A DNA stretch of 34,004 nt, taken from contig JAAYAG010000130.1 in assembly GCA_012719495.1 (NCBI GenBank), forward strand, positions 1 through 34,004, read 5' to 3'. Made by a program: the position numbers and the translations under genes. Origin of the DNA: Bacteroidales bacterium (GTDB lineage: Bacteria > Bacteroidota > Bacteroidia > Bacteroidales > Prolixibacteraceae). The notes beneath the pieces were generated by a model. It worked only from the letters and a program-made list of their open reading frames with translations, was not told where the DNA came from and searched no databases. Every line of letters starts with the position of its first letter. Positions within the stretch are counted from its first letter, which is position 1. This document shows, one piece after another, positions 7,274 through 16,328 of the stretch.

Positions 7274-8752
7274 TTATTGGATGCCAGTATCTTTTACTGC
7301 ATAAGGTTCAAACTTGATTGAAAATCGGGTTCCTGCGCCTAATCTTGTTTCGAGGTCAAGTGAGGCACCAAGAGCCTGTGTTATTCCTTTTACAATTGTT
7401 AACCCGATGCCTGCTCCTCCATGGTTTCTTGTGAATGAGCCGTCGCCCTGAACAAACGGTTCAAAAATCTTTATCAGATCTTTTTCAGGTATCCCAATCC
7501 CGGTATCCGATATCGAGAATTCGAGACAACCATCAACCATGTTAGCCTCAAATGTTACATAGCCTTTTTCGGTAAATTTTAACGCGTTATCGATAAGTCG
7601 CAGAATTGCTTTTTTAAGGTAGTAATCGTCGCTTACCAGTTGAATATTTTCATTTTCGAATGGCCGTATGGTTAACTCAATGTGTGGGTTATTGTGCTTA
7701 GTCTCAAGGCTTTTTATGTCGTATGAAATGATTTGAATAAAATTTTTTACTGAAAAAGGTTTGATTACGGGGTTAATTTGCTCGGTTTTTATCAATGATG
7801 CATCAAAAATGTCATCGAATATTGATAATAAATATCCTGTGTTTTTTTCGACCAACGATTGGAATTCCTTTTTTCTGTCGCCGACAATACTGTCTTCAGT
7901 CATCATTTCGGTAAATCCCACAATTGCATTCAAGGGTGTTCTGATTTCGTGAGAGATATTGGCCAAAAATTCAGACTTTAGCCTATTGTTTGATTCTGCA
8001 ATTTTAATCGATTCCAGAAGTTTAGATTCAATGATCTTCCGCTGGTTAATTTCTTCTTTTAAGTTTGAGTTGAGCAGTTGTAACTCTCTTGTTCTATGGT
8101 CAATTTCTTTTTCTAACCCTTTTTTAGCTGAATTTAAAAGAAGTAGCGCGCTCTGAGAGTTTACCCTCGTTGTGCGGAAAAGGTTATAGAACGGGATTAC
8201 CACTATACAAACAAAAACCATCGCTAAGGCGTTTTCGGTCAAGGTGTCATGTTCTAATGCAAAGGAAATCGTAACGAATTCGGCAAAAATGAAGAGGTAA
8301 TACAGGAGTAGTGTTTTTATTGGGGTGATTACCGCAAAGGTGTAGAGAAACAGAAAGAAATAAAAAGCAATCAGGTTTAATATCGATGATGGATCGATGG
8401 CGCATACCGCTGTACCCCAAAGAAGTGTGAAGGCTGGGAAAAAATTGAACATGATTTTTTTTGCTAGTTGCCAGTGGTGCGACGGATTCTTTTTTGCAAT
8501 ATTAAAAATAATTACCAGCAAAAAAGATACAATCCAAAGGGATGAATCAATGGCAAGGTAGAAAAAGCGAAGTTCGTCGTTGAAGTATGTAAAATCGAGA
8601 GAAATGATTATAATAATTACTATAAGAGCCATGTAGGCAAATAATTCGAGCCTTTTTTCATCAATTTTCCGTAATTGGTCAAAGACAGTTTTCTTGTCTT
8701 CTTCATTGATTTTTAGCTCTTCTTCTCCAAATTGCCGCAGAAACAATCCCAT
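7274..8752 (-). CDS. Membrane sensor histidine kinase
   Basis: 492 residues. Residues ~38-192 contain about six hydrophobic segments with short loops, so sensing is probably within or near the membrane. A coiled coil (~205-255) leads to the HisKA domain with SHEIRTPLN (phospho-acceptor His268). The HATPase domain follows, with N box NALKFTEKG, G1 DTGIGIP, F box FEPFVQG and G2 GGAGIGLTIVK. All catalytic boxes are intact. No receiver domain is fused and no response regulator gene is adjacent, so it is an orphan kinase here and its partner and signal are unknown. Start ATG at 8752; ends 6 bases from the mntP stop. Confidence 0.95.
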   Translation of the reverse strand: MGLFLRQFGEEELKINEEDKKTVFDQLRKIDEKRLELFAYMALIVIIIIISLDFTYFNDELRFFYLAIDSSLWIVSFLLVIIFNIAKKNPSHHWQLAKKIMFNFFPAFTLLWGTAVCAIDPSSILNLIAFYFFLFLYTFAVITPIKTLLLYYLFIFAEFVTISFALEHDTLTENALAMVFVCIVVIPFYNLFRTTRVNSQSALLLLNSAKKGLEKEIDHRTRELQLLNSNLKEEINQRKIIESKLLESIKIAESNNRLKSEFLANISHEIRTPLNAIVGFTEMMTEDSIVGDRKKEFQSLVEKNTGYLLSIFDDIFDASLIKTEQINPVIKPFSVKNFIQIISYDIKSLETKHNNPHIELTIRPFENENIQLVSDDYYLKKAILRLIDNALKFTEKGYVTFEANMVDGCLEFSISDTGIGIPEKDLIKIFEPFVQGDGSFTRNHGGAGIGLTIVKGITQALGASLDLETRLGAGTRFSIKFEPYAVKDTGIQ

Positions 8753-8852
8753 ACTCCTTAAATATTTCTGAAAATTAATGATTTTATGAAATATTCAAAA
8801 GTTTTTACCAGCAAACTATAGAGAACGAATCGTTGAAACTTGAAACCCGATT

Positions 8853-9470
8853 TCAATCCAAGTTGTTAACTACCATTAGTTTGCTAAGGTATTTCCCGAT
8901 AATGTCGAATTCAAGGTTCACTTTCGTGCCTTTTTCTATGGCGTGGAAATTTGTGTGATGATACGTGTAAGGAATAATTGCTACCTGAAAACTGTTCAGT
9001 TTAGAATTTACTACCGTGAGGCTAACTCCATTAACAGTTACCGATCCTTTTTCTACAGTCATGTAGCCTTGCTTGGCTTTTTCCTTGTCGAACGGGTATT
9101 CAAATGTGTAGTACCAGCTTCCGTCGGCTTCTTCTACCTGGGTACATTCTGCCGTTTGGTCTACATGGCCTTGCACAATATGCCCATCGAGGCGGCCGTT
9201 CATAATCATGCTCCGTTCAAGGTTTACCTCGCAGCCAGGTTCAAGTAGCCCAAGGTTCGACTTTAGCAATGTTTCTTTTATGGCTGTAACTACGTATGTT
9301 TTCTTTTCCTTGTCGATTTTTACAACAGTAAGGCAAACCCCATTGTGCGAAAGGCTTTGATCGATTTTTAACTCATCAATAAATGAACAGGTTAGCGTGA
9401 AATGATAGTTTTCCTGATCTCTCTCAATCGCAATTACTTTGCCGGCTTCTTCTACTATTCCTGAAAACAT
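8853..9470 (-). CDS. ribE: Riboflavin synthase, alpha subunit
   Basis: 205 residues, the expected length. It makes riboflavin from two 6,7-dimethyl-8-ribityllumazine molecules. The two tandem lumazine-binding repeats are visible: MFSGIVEE at the N-terminus and LDGHIVQGHVDQ at about residue 94 onward. Each carries an NGVCLTV / NGVSLTV signature, and the C-terminus ends in IGKYLSKL, typical of the trimerising helix. Stands apart from other rib genes; no FMN riboswitch upstream. A TATTTTTG -7 box lies 18 bases before the ATG. Confidence 0.97.
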   Translation of the reverse strand: MFSGIVEEAGKVIAIERDQENYHFTLTCSFIDELKIDQSLSHNGVCLTVVKIDKEKKTYVVTAIKETLLKSNLGLLEPGCEVNLERSMIMNGRLDGHIVQGHVDQTAECTQVEEADGSWYYTFEYPFDKEKAKQGYMTVEKGSVTVNGVSLTVVNSKLNSFQVAIIPYTYHHTNFHAIEKGTKVNLEFDIIGKYLSKLMVVNNLD

Positions 9471-9487
9471 ATTTGTTATTTTTTAAA

Positions 9488-9495
9488 CAAAAATA
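9488..9495 (-). promoter_or_regulatory. Candidate -7 promoter element of ribE (TATTTTTG)
   Basis: Minus-strand TATTTTTG fits TAnnTTTG and would give a leader of only about 10-15 bases. No clear -33 box. Confidence 0.45.
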
Positions 9496-9579
9496 ATAAA
9501 TTTTAAGACCATTTGAAAAAGCTTTATACTGCTGCTTCACAATTTTCCAATTAATGTAAGTTGCTTCTGCATTGGGTTT

Positions 9580-10071
9580 TCATAAGATCAGACTCATGGC
9601 CAGTTGGAGACCGCCAACCAATGCACATAAGGGTAAAGCCCAGATGCCTATGAGTTTGAAAAAAGAGTTTTTTGGGTTAAACGTAGAGTATAGTTTGGGT
9701 AAAATATAAACCGAAAAGGGCAAGTAAAGAACGATGGAAGTGATTACTGCTGGTGTATAATTCATTAGTAATAAAGTTAATATAATGTGTGGAATGAATG
9801 CATTCACAAAAAAGACAGTCGTGATAAGGGTTAAGATATCGCGTTGCAAACGCTCATTTCGGGATGATAAACCCCAACTGATTATTGCCCAGGCAATAAG
9901 GGTTATGGCAATTATTGCTGCTACCATAGGGTTGGTTTTGGTCATAGCAAAAGGTAAACGGATGTCGATTTCGGGCATGAATAAAGCGTAGCCAATGGCT
10001 TCTTCACAATTATGGATGGTAAATATTATTCCGCTGGCCAACAATGCTTTATTGTACGATAAGTTTCGCAT
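9580..10071 (-). CDS. HXXEE-motif integral membrane protein
   Basis: 163 residues from the ATG at 10071, the first start that does not overlap the upstream gene; an ATG at 10167 and a TTG at 10206 would overlap the GNAT gene and add a non-hydrophobic extension. The motif HNCEE sits just inside the first membrane segment and an N-x4-H pattern (NAFIPH) lies in a later one. Together these match the HXXEE family (metal-dependent-hydrolase-like polar residues inside a membrane bundle, function unknown). About five membrane segments. It follows the acetyltransferase gene by 52 bases, so the two are probably one unit. Confidence 0.8.
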   Translation of the reverse strand: MRNLSYNKALLASGIIFTIHNCEEAIGYALFMPEIDIRLPFAMTKTNPMVAAIIAITLIAWAIISWGLSSRNERLQRDILTLITTVFFVNAFIPHIILTLLLMNYTPAVITSIVLYLPFSVYILPKLYSTFNPKNSFFKLIGIWALPLCALVGGLQLAMSLIL

Positions 10072-10123
10072 TTTTCTTATAGTGTTTTTTTGTGCGTCTG
10101 GTCTTTGGCGTTGATAATGTTGG

Positions 10124-10609
10124 TCAAAGAAACTTGCCCATTTGGATGATATTGTCGTAACAACCATCGAGTTTTCGGCTTTTAATACGCTTTCCTTCAA
10201 CCTCAAAACCGAATTTTATATAAAGATTTACTGCGGCAGTATTCGATTCATATACTTCTAGTTCAACTTTTTCCAGTCCATTAGTTTTGGCATGGGCGAG
10301 TGTTTTTTCAAGTAATTGTGAACCAAGTCCCTGATTTCGGTATTCTTTAAGTACTCCCATTCCGAGAACTCCAACATGGGTAAGGCCTTCATAACTTTTG
10401 GGAATAATATCACACCAGCCAACAACTGTTTCTTTATCAATAGCATAGTATTGTGCATGATTGTTCTCGACAATAAATTTAACAAAGTTTACGGTGCTTT
10501 CTTCCGAAAAACCAGTAGTCGATCCAAGGTATTTGCGTTCACGGGCTACAATATCAAGCGATTTGCAAAACGATTTGGCATAATGTTCTGTTGCAAAGGA
10601 GATTATCAT
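10124..10609 (-). CDS. GNAT family N-acetyltransferase
   Basis: 161 residues with the GNAT layout: strand VVGWCDI, strand THVGVLGMGVLKEYR, the acetyl-CoA pyrophosphate loop RNQGLGSQLL (Arg91-Gly94-Gly96), helix, strand VELEVYESNTAAVNLYIKFGFEVEGK, and a C-terminal strand. The GFEVEGKR segment is typical of the RimI/PhnO-like broad group that acetylates amines. Substrate cannot be deduced. ATG at 10609; first gene of a likely two-gene unit with the HXXEE membrane protein. Confidence 0.92.
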   Translation of the reverse strand: MIISFATEHYAKSFCKSLDIVARERKYLGSTTGFSEESTVNFVKFIVENNHAQYYAIDKETVVGWCDIIPKSYEGLTHVGVLGMGVLKEYRNQGLGSQLLEKTLAHAKTNGLEKVELEVYESNTAAVNLYIKFGFEVEGKRIKSRKLDGCYDNIIQMGKFL

Positions 10610-10901
10610 GGCTAAGGTGTTTTTAAAAATAAATTTGTTTTATACACTCATCAATGTGACAATAAAAGAACCAAAAACTTTTCGAATACTGTCTTATATA
10701 AGCATATTTATGAGTTTTGTAGACAATATTTTACATTTTCTTGTTACGCATAGCCATTTAATTGTACCAGTTTCAATTTATTATGTTGGAATTTGTTGCC
10801 ATATTTCGTCTCAACAACTATCTTTGGTTTACTTTTTGTTAGTTCTTCGAAAGAGAATTTTTATATACATGCAGCTGTAACTTTTAAGTAAATCCATTAA
10901 T
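10610..10901. other. Divergent intergenic region, no gene supported
   Basis: 292 bases between the GNAT gene (-) and the lipoprotein gene (+). A 90-codon plus-strand frame here is rich in Phe, Ile and Leu only because of AT composition and its start sits on the GNAT start codon. No strong promoter, hairpin or repeat was found. Confidence 0.4.
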
Positions 10902-11384
10902 ATGAAAAAAGTTTATATCAATCAGGGTATTGCAACAAGTGATTTTTCTTTAGGTAAAAAATGTTTTTCTTCCTTTGCCTCGGAAAATTCAATAGTTCAC
11001 TTTTTAGGAAGAAAGAAAAAGGTCGCCACAATGTTGGTTTTTGCCTTTTTTGCATTGTTTATGGTTTCTTGTGATCTTTTGAACGATGAAGGTAAGTCGT
11101 TCGATAAGAGTTTGCTATACGGCACCTGGCGATCGGGGACATTATACTACTCGTATACCAGCGAAGGGGTGGGGGCAACATGGGATACTTCTGATGATGT
11201 TACTGAAGCAGAAGGGCAGGCATTCACATGGACGCTCATTGGCGATCAGCTGATGCAGCTTCATGTACTTGAAATGGGTAGCTCTGTTCCTAAAACGTAT
11301 ACCGTTACTACCCTTACCGAGACATCGCTCGAATATAAAGACGGGTTTGGCGTAAGTTATTCTTTTGTGAAAGTTGAGTTTTAA
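10902..11384 (+). CDS. Small outer-membrane lipoprotein, lipocalin-like
   Basis: 160 residues if read from the ATG at 10902. A hydrophobic segment and lipobox FMVSC end at Cys57, which is late for a lipoprotein signal. An ATG at 11031 (residue 44) preceded by an A/G-rich stretch would give a normal position for the Cys, but it leaves no positive charge in front of the hydrophobic core; the GRKKK lies just upstream of it. Both starts are possible. The mature part (LLYGTWRSGTLYYSY, a strand-rich body ending SFVKVEF) resembles lipocalin-like Bacteroidota lipoproteins. The stop is 27 bases before the AsmA-family ATG, so the two may be co-expressed. Ligand unknown. Confidence 0.75.
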   Translation: MKKVYINQGIATSDFSLGKKCFSSFASENSIVHFLGRKKKVATMLVFAFFALFMVSCDLLNDEGKSFDKSLLYGTWRSGTLYYSYTSEGVGATWDTSDDVTEAEGQAFTWTLIGDQLMQLHVLEMGSSVPKTYTVTTLTETSLEYKDGFGVSYSFVKVEF

Positions 11385-11411
11385 TTGATTAATCGGCATG
11401 CTTCTTTGAAT

Positions 11412-14369
11412 ATGCGCAAACCTCTAAAAATAACTTTAATAACGATTCTGGCATTGTTCATTCTTTTGGGTGCAATGTTGGGTTATTTGCTTTGGTTTGT
11501 GGCAACTCCTCCAAAACTCACCTCGGCACTTAAGCAGCAGGTTCCCAAGTTTATCAATTGTCATTACGAAATTGGCGAAGTTGAAATTACTTTTTTTCGC
11601 ACTTTCCCAAAGTTTGGTATTAGGGCGAACGATCTTATCCTAATTAATCCGGTTCCGGGTGCTCCAACCGATACGCTGGCTGCCATTGATGAAGTAGTGG
11701 GTACTGTTGATATTTCAGCTTGGTTTAAAAACAACGAACTTGTTGTTGACGAATTGATTTGTAAAAATTCTGCGGTGACAATTTTCAACGACAGTCTTGG
11801 ACATTCAAACTTCGATGTTGTGGTTTATTCTTCCGAAGATACAGTAGCAACCACATTTATTGCAGGCCTTAACAATATTCAATTCGAAAATGTTGATTTT
11901 CGATATGTTGACAATTCATTGAAAACCAAAGTGCTCATCGATGATTTGTACGGAACGCTCAGTGGGTCGTTTGTTTCGGGAACTCTTATTAGTGATATTT
12001 CTATAGACAATAGCATCATTACTGTTGGATATTCAGGTGAAAACTACCTCGATAGGGCCGCAACAAGCCTTAAACTCGTGTCCGAAATTTCTGTATCACC
12101 TATGTCTGTCAATATTAAAGAAGCTAGCGGTTCCATTGCTTCGTTGCCAGTGTTTGCCGAGGGGCTGTTGAAAGAAGATACGGTTACAGGTGACCTGCTT
12201 TTCGATGTTGATTATCAGATAAAAGAATCACAGGCAGATCAGATATTGTCGATGGTTCCTACTTCATATTCTTCTTATTTCGATGGGATTACGCTTGGGG
12301 GTAATGTAGCTGTCGATGGTACAATTAAGGGTACTTATAGCCAATCGACGATGCCAATATTTGGAGTCAATCTGCAGTTTAATGATGCAAAAGCGGCTTA
12401 TCGTGGAATTCCTTTACAATTGCACGATCTGAACGGCCAGCTTGAAATTTCCACCGATGGTATGACCGATTCATTAACGTATGTCTCGATAAAGAACCTT
12501 ACTGGTAAAACACCACTCTCATCGTTTGCCGTTACGGGGGGAGTGAAACAATTATTTTCTGATATTTCGTGCGATTTGCTTACCGATGCTGATTTAACTC
12601 TTGATGAATTCAATGTTTTCATTCCCGATTCGTTGAATTTTAGCATAAAGGGAAAGGCAAAAGGGCAAGTGTCAACTGTTTTCACCATGCAACAAATTGA
12701 AAACATGGCATTTGAAAAGATGAAAATTGCCGGCAATGTTCTTTTTTCAACGCTCGATGCAACGTACGATAGCATTTCAGTAACTGCCAACAGTGCAAAA
12801 ATGAAGTTTGCTCTTCCAAACAGCAAGGCAGGGAGCAAGACAACAACGTTTTTATCTGCCGATATTATTGCAAAAAAGATGAATGTTTCATTAGCCGATA
12901 CTCTTGAAGCAACACTCGGAGGAGCTCATGTGATTATTGAAAGTTCCGATTTTAGAGATTCTACACGAATTCCTGATGCGATATGTTCCTTCACTGTTGA
13001 TTCTCTTTGGGGAAAATCAGACACTATTTCAGTCGCCATGAACTTAGCTTCCGGGAGGGTTAGAGTACAAGCTCGTGATGATGCTCCGGAAAATGCGAGA
13101 GTGCAACTTTCGGGGAGGGTTCGGCATGTTGATGCGGTTATGGGGCAGAGTAAGATGGTAGTAAATAAAGTTGATTTGAATACCGAGATTTTGTCTGACA
13201 AAAAGGAAAAAGATCCCATTTTACAGTGGATGCCAACGGGTACTATTGGGCTTGAAAACGGACTTCTTTCAATGAACGGTTTTTATTATCCGATTGAAAT
13301 ACCAGCGATAAGCATCGGTTTCTCACCACAAACTGTTATGTTTAAAGAAGGACGTCTGAAAATTGATAAATCAGATTTTCAGCTTGTTGGAGCAATTAAC
13401 AATGTGTTACCTTATTATCGTGGAGATTCGATTTTAAGGGGAAATCTCAAGTTCAACTCGGCAACAACCGATATTCTTCAGCTCATGACAATGACCAACG
13501 GGATTGGATATGAAGAAGAGGTGGATAGTGTTCCGAAAAATGCGGGCTCGGGGCCTTACATGGTTCCCAAAGGGATTGATGTTACCCTCGATGTAGATGT
13601 AAAAAATGCTTCTTTTGGTGTTGATTCAGCTAAAAATATCAGGGGAAGCGTAAGGGTTTCTGATGGAATATTGCTGCTCGATGAATTGAAATTTTCGATT
13701 CCGGCAACCCGTATGCAGGTTACAGCCATGTATCGTACACCTCGGAAAAATCATTTATTCCTCGGAATTGATCTTCATATGCTTGACGTACAAATAGAAG
13801 AACTGCTACAGATGGTTCCCGATATCGATAGTATGATGCCAATGTTGAGGTCGTTCAGGGGTGAAGGTGAGTTCCATATGGCTGCCGAAACTTACCTTGA
13901 TTCTATGTATCGTTTCAAAAAATCGACGTTGAGAGGAGCTGCTTCTATTAAGGGAGAAAATTTGGTGCTTTTGGATGGTGAAACATTTACAGAGATTGCC
14001 AAAACGTTGAAATTTAATAAGAAAACAGAAAATAGGGTTGATTCACTTTCCGCTGAATTTACAATTTTCAGAAATGAAATCGATATTTATCCCTTCCTGA
14101 TCGTGATGGATAAATATAAAGCAGTGGTAGCTGGCAGGCATAACCTCGATATGAGTTTCGATTATCATATTTCGGTGGTTGATTGTCCATTACCGTTAAA
14201 ATTGGGAGTCGATGTAAAGGGGAAAATAGATGATTTATCCTATAAACTGGCGCCTTGCAGGTATGCTGAGTTTTATAGGCCGTCGTCTCGTCGTGTGGTT
14301 GAAAACAAGCAGTTGGAGTTAAGAAAGATGATTCACGACGAATTGGTCAAGCGTGTAAAAGAACCCTAG
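11412..14369 (+). CDS. AsmA-family protein (inter-membrane lipid transport type)
   Basis: 985 residues from the ATG at 11412; a TTG directly after the previous stop (11385) is less likely. One N-terminal membrane helix (~6-28, ITLITILALFILLGAMLGYL) anchors a long beta-rich periplasmic body. The start of the body, HYEIGEVEITFFRTFPKFG, and the conserved C-terminal block are the AsmA signature as found in Bacteroidota. That block has GAASIKGENLVLLDGETF, TLKFNKKTENRVDSLSAEFTI, YPFLIVMDKYKAVVAGRHNLDMS and LPLKLGVDVKG. AsmA/TamB/YhdP relatives form bridge-like channels moving phospholipids to the outer membrane; that role here is by family. Ends in a CTAG overlap with the convergent btuD gene. Confidence 0.93.
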   Translation: MRKPLKITLITILALFILLGAMLGYLLWFVATPPKLTSALKQQVPKFINCHYEIGEVEITFFRTFPKFGIRANDLILINPVPGAPTDTLAAIDEVVGTVDISAWFKNNELVVDELICKNSAVTIFNDSLGHSNFDVVVYSSEDTVATTFIAGLNNIQFENVDFRYVDNSLKTKVLIDDLYGTLSGSFVSGTLISDISIDNSIITVGYSGENYLDRAATSLKLVSEISVSPMSVNIKEASGSIASLPVFAEGLLKEDTVTGDLLFDVDYQIKESQADQILSMVPTSYSSYFDGITLGGNVAVDGTIKGTYSQSTMPIFGVNLQFNDAKAAYRGIPLQLHDLNGQLEISTDGMTDSLTYVSIKNLTGKTPLSSFAVTGGVKQLFSDISCDLLTDADLTLDEFNVFIPDSLNFSIKGKAKGQVSTVFTMQQIENMAFEKMKIAGNVLFSTLDATYDSISVTANSAKMKFALPNSKAGSKTTTFLSADIIAKKMNVSLADTLEATLGGAHVIIESSDFRDSTRIPDAICSFTVDSLWGKSDTISVAMNLASGRVRVQARDDAPENARVQLSGRVRHVDAVMGQSKMVVNKVDLNTEILSDKKEKDPILQWMPTGTIGLENGLLSMNGFYYPIEIPAISIGFSPQTVMFKEGRLKIDKSDFQLVGAINNVLPYYRGDSILRGNLKFNSATTDILQLMTMTNGIGYEEEVDSVPKNAGSGPYMVPKGIDVTLDVDVKNASFGVDSAKNIRGSVRVSDGILLLDELKFSIPATRMQVTAMYRTPRKNHLFLGIDLHMLDVQIEELLQMVPDIDSMMPMLRSFRGEGEFHMAAETYLDSMYRFKKSTLRGAASIKGENLVLLDGETFTEIAKTLKFNKKTENRVDSLSAEFTIFRNEIDIYPFLIVMDKYKAVVAGRHNLDMSFDYHISVVDCPLPLKLGVDVKGKIDDLSYKLAPCRYAEFYRPSSRRVVENKQLELRKMIHDELVKRVKEP

Positions 14370-15205
14370 ATTTTCCCATCGGGTAATTTGTCCGTCAAGT
14401 TTTTCCGGCTTTCAGTCAGAATTTTGTTTGAAACAAGAAAAACAGCAGGTTTTTTCGATAACGGATTCTCCTGAGTAAAAACAACCGTATTGTACACCTC
14501 TTCAATGGTTTTGTAGTCAATAACTTCGCCGGGAGTGCCTTTTTTGTATAGTTTCCCTTCATTCAAGAGTAGCAGGTAGTCACAATATTCGCTGGCCAGG
14601 TTCAGATCGTGGATTATCATAAGCACAGTGAGTCCCATTTGGGCATTAAGTTCCTGAACAAGGTTCAATACCTGAATTTGATGGGAGATGTCGAGTTGAG
14701 AGGTGGGTTCATCGAGGAGCAAGAGTTGGGGTTCTTGTGTCAAAGCCCTGGCAATGCCTGCAAGTTGACGTTCACCTCCGCTCAATTTACTCATTAATTT
14801 ATCTTTAAACCGGAATACATCGGTTAAGTGCATGTATTTTTCCGCAATTGAGAGGTCTTCTTTGGTCTCAAAGAATTGAAAATTTGTGCGATAGGGCATG
14901 CGTCCCATTAAAACATAGTCTTCAACACTAATATCAACTTCCTCTGTATGTTGGGTTACGATGGCGATTTTTGTAGCTTTTTCTCTAATCGAAAGTTGGT
15001 TCAGGTTTTTATTATCAAGCATAATCAGGCCTTTGCTGATTTTTAATTCTCCAGTAATGGCTTTCATCAGGGTAGTTTTGCCCGATCCATTAGGGCCAAT
15101 GACTCCTGCGAAAACACCTTTGCCGATTTCGAAATTGAGCGAATCGAGCGAAAAATTGCCATAGCCACATATCAGGTTCTTTATGCTAAGATAACTTCTG
15201 TTCAC
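14366..15205 (-). CDS. btuD: Vitamin B12 ABC transporter, ATPase
   Basis: 279 residues. It has Walker A GPNGSGKTT (37-45), Q-loop Gln (VTQHTEE), signature LSGGERQ (144-150), Walker B LLLLDEP (164-170) and the H-loop IIHDLN, all intact, of the FecE/BtuD type. The start is GTG at 15205; no ATG is available before Walker A. It powers import of the cobalamin delivered by BtuF through the BtuC dimer. It is the third gene of the riboswitch-led unit, 112 bases after btuC. About 25 residues of extra polar C-terminal sequence (RKNLTDKLPDGK) extend beyond the usual core. Its stop overlaps the AsmA-family stop. Confidence 0.93.
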   Translation of the reverse strand: MNRSYLSIKNLICGYGNFSLDSLNFEIGKGVFAGVIGPNGSGKTTLMKAITGELKISKGLIMLDNKNLNQLSIREKATKIAIVTQHTEEVDISVEDYVLMGRMPYRTNFQFFETKEDLSIAEKYMHLTDVFRFKDKLMSKLSGGERQLAGIARALTQEPQLLLLDEPTSQLDISHQIQVLNLVQELNAQMGLTVLMIIHDLNLASEYCDYLLLLNEGKLYKKGTPGEVIDYKTIEEVYNTVVFTQENPLSKKPAVFLVSNKILTESRKNLTDKLPDGKI

Positions 15206-15256
15206 GTGTGTTGAGTTACTAAAGTGTTGTCAATAAATCCAATATAGCCTGCTTTA

Positions 15257-15297
15257 TGCTGTTTCCTTCTATTGTTTGAAAAGAAAATAGAACAGCA
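15257..15297 (-). repeat. Imperfect hairpin between btuC and btuD
   Basis: TGCTGTT (15257-15263) plus TCTATT pair with AATAGAACAGCA (15286-15297) around a bulge. The 112-base btuC-btuD gap is unusually wide for this operon. The hairpin may be a processing or stability element. It has no T run, so it is not an obvious terminator. Confidence 0.4.
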
Positions 15298-15317
15298 GGA
15301 TATGTGTTTAATTATCA

Positions 15318-16328
15318 CTATTTTATCATCTTCTGTTTTGAGCGGCTTAATACAAAAATAAATACGCTTCCTCCCAACATCCCGGTAATAACGCCTATGG
15401 GAAGTTCGTTTGGTGCGATAATAGTTCGAGCAATAATGTCGCAAACGATCAAAAACAGGCTTCCTCCAAGAAAAGAGCTGATAAGCAATATGCGGTAATC
15501 GCTACCGATAATTGAGCGCAAAATGTGAGGAATGATCAGACCAACAAATCCAATAATACCCCCCACTGCAACACAAAGTCCTGTAAGAAGCGACGCAATA
15601 ATAAACAAAATCCGAATAACTGCAGATGAATTTATTCCGAGGTGTTTTGCTTTCGCTTCGCCCAGTCTCAGGGCATTGAGAGGTTGAGCAAAAAGCATCG
15701 AAATGATAAGCCCTGCCAATGAGGAAACGACCATCACGGTGATTAATGTGGCGTTTGGTTCGTCGAGAGAGCCCATGGTCCAAAAAATGATACTGTGCAG
15801 GTTGTCAGCCGATGAAATTGACATTAAAAACATCATACCAGATGAGGCAACAAAGCTGATCATCACTCCGATAAGCAGCATTCGGTTTATGTTGATTTCT
15901 CTGCGTTTCAACGCCAGAAAATAGACCAGAAAAATAGTGATAAAGGCTCCCGTAAAGCCAGCTGCAGGTATAACCAATGTGCCAAGGCTCATGTTAAGGC
16001 CAAGAACAATAACAAGAGCAACAGCAAGGGCTGCACCTCCCGATATTCCAAGAGTATAAGGCTCGACCAGAGGATTGTGATAAATTCCCTGGAGGATTGC
16101 CCCGGTTATGCTTAATGCCCCGCCTATTGAAAAGGCCAGCAACAATCGCGGTATCCTGATATTGGATAATATGGCATATTCCATTCCCGATTTATTCTCG
16201 AATATTGTTGGCAAACTGGCAAGTGGTATTTTCATTTCACCTGCAAGCAACGACCATAACGAAGCCGCAGCAACCAGTAAAAGCAGTAGCACGGCAAAAC
16301 CAATCCATATGAAATGTTTTCTGCTCAT
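15318..16328 (-). CDS. btuC: Vitamin B12 ABC transporter, FecCD-type permease
   Basis: 336 residues from the ATG at 16328, about ten membrane segments, normal for BtuC/FecCD. Marks: NIRIPRLLLAFSIGGALSITG, then GIYHNPLVEPYTLGISGGAALA, the coupling region and the C-terminal GFVGLIIPHILR and NELPIGVITGMLGGSVFIF. The chosen ATG overlaps the btuF stop as TAATG, a normal coupling overlap; an in-frame ATG 22 codons upstream (16394) lies inside btuF and adds a polar stretch. It forms the channel dimer through which cobalamin passes to the cytosol. Confidence 0.95.
   Translation of the reverse strand: MSRKHFIWIGFAVLLLLLVAAASLWSLLAGEMKIPLASLPTIFENKSGMEYAILSNIRIPRLLLAFSIGGALSITGAILQGIYHNPLVEPYTLGISGGAALAVALVIVLGLNMSLGTLVIPAAGFTGAFITIFLVYFLALKRREININRMLLIGVMISFVASSGMMFLMSISSADNLHSIIFWTMGSLDEPNATLITVMVVSSLAGLIISMLFAQPLNALRLGEAKAKHLGINSSAVIRILFIIASLLTGLCVAVGGIIGFVGLIIPHILRSIIGSDYRILLISSFLGGSLFLIVCDIIARTIIAPNELPIGVITGMLGGSVFIFVLSRSKQKMIK

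Noticed and set aside
9471-9579. FMN riboswitch ahead of riboflavin synthase
   Set aside because: The gap is too short (promoter box 18 bases before the ATG) and has none of the conserved FMN elements.
10072-10206. Longer N-terminus for the HXXEE protein
   Set aside because: Would overlap the upstream GNAT gene by up to 83 bases and add a polar stretch; ATG 10071 sits just before the first membrane segment.
10608-10880. 90-codon plus-strand open frame between GNAT and lipoprotein genes
   Set aside because: Starts on the complement of the GNAT start codon, Phe/Ile-rich AT composition, no family resemblance, no leader; it fills a divergent promoter region.
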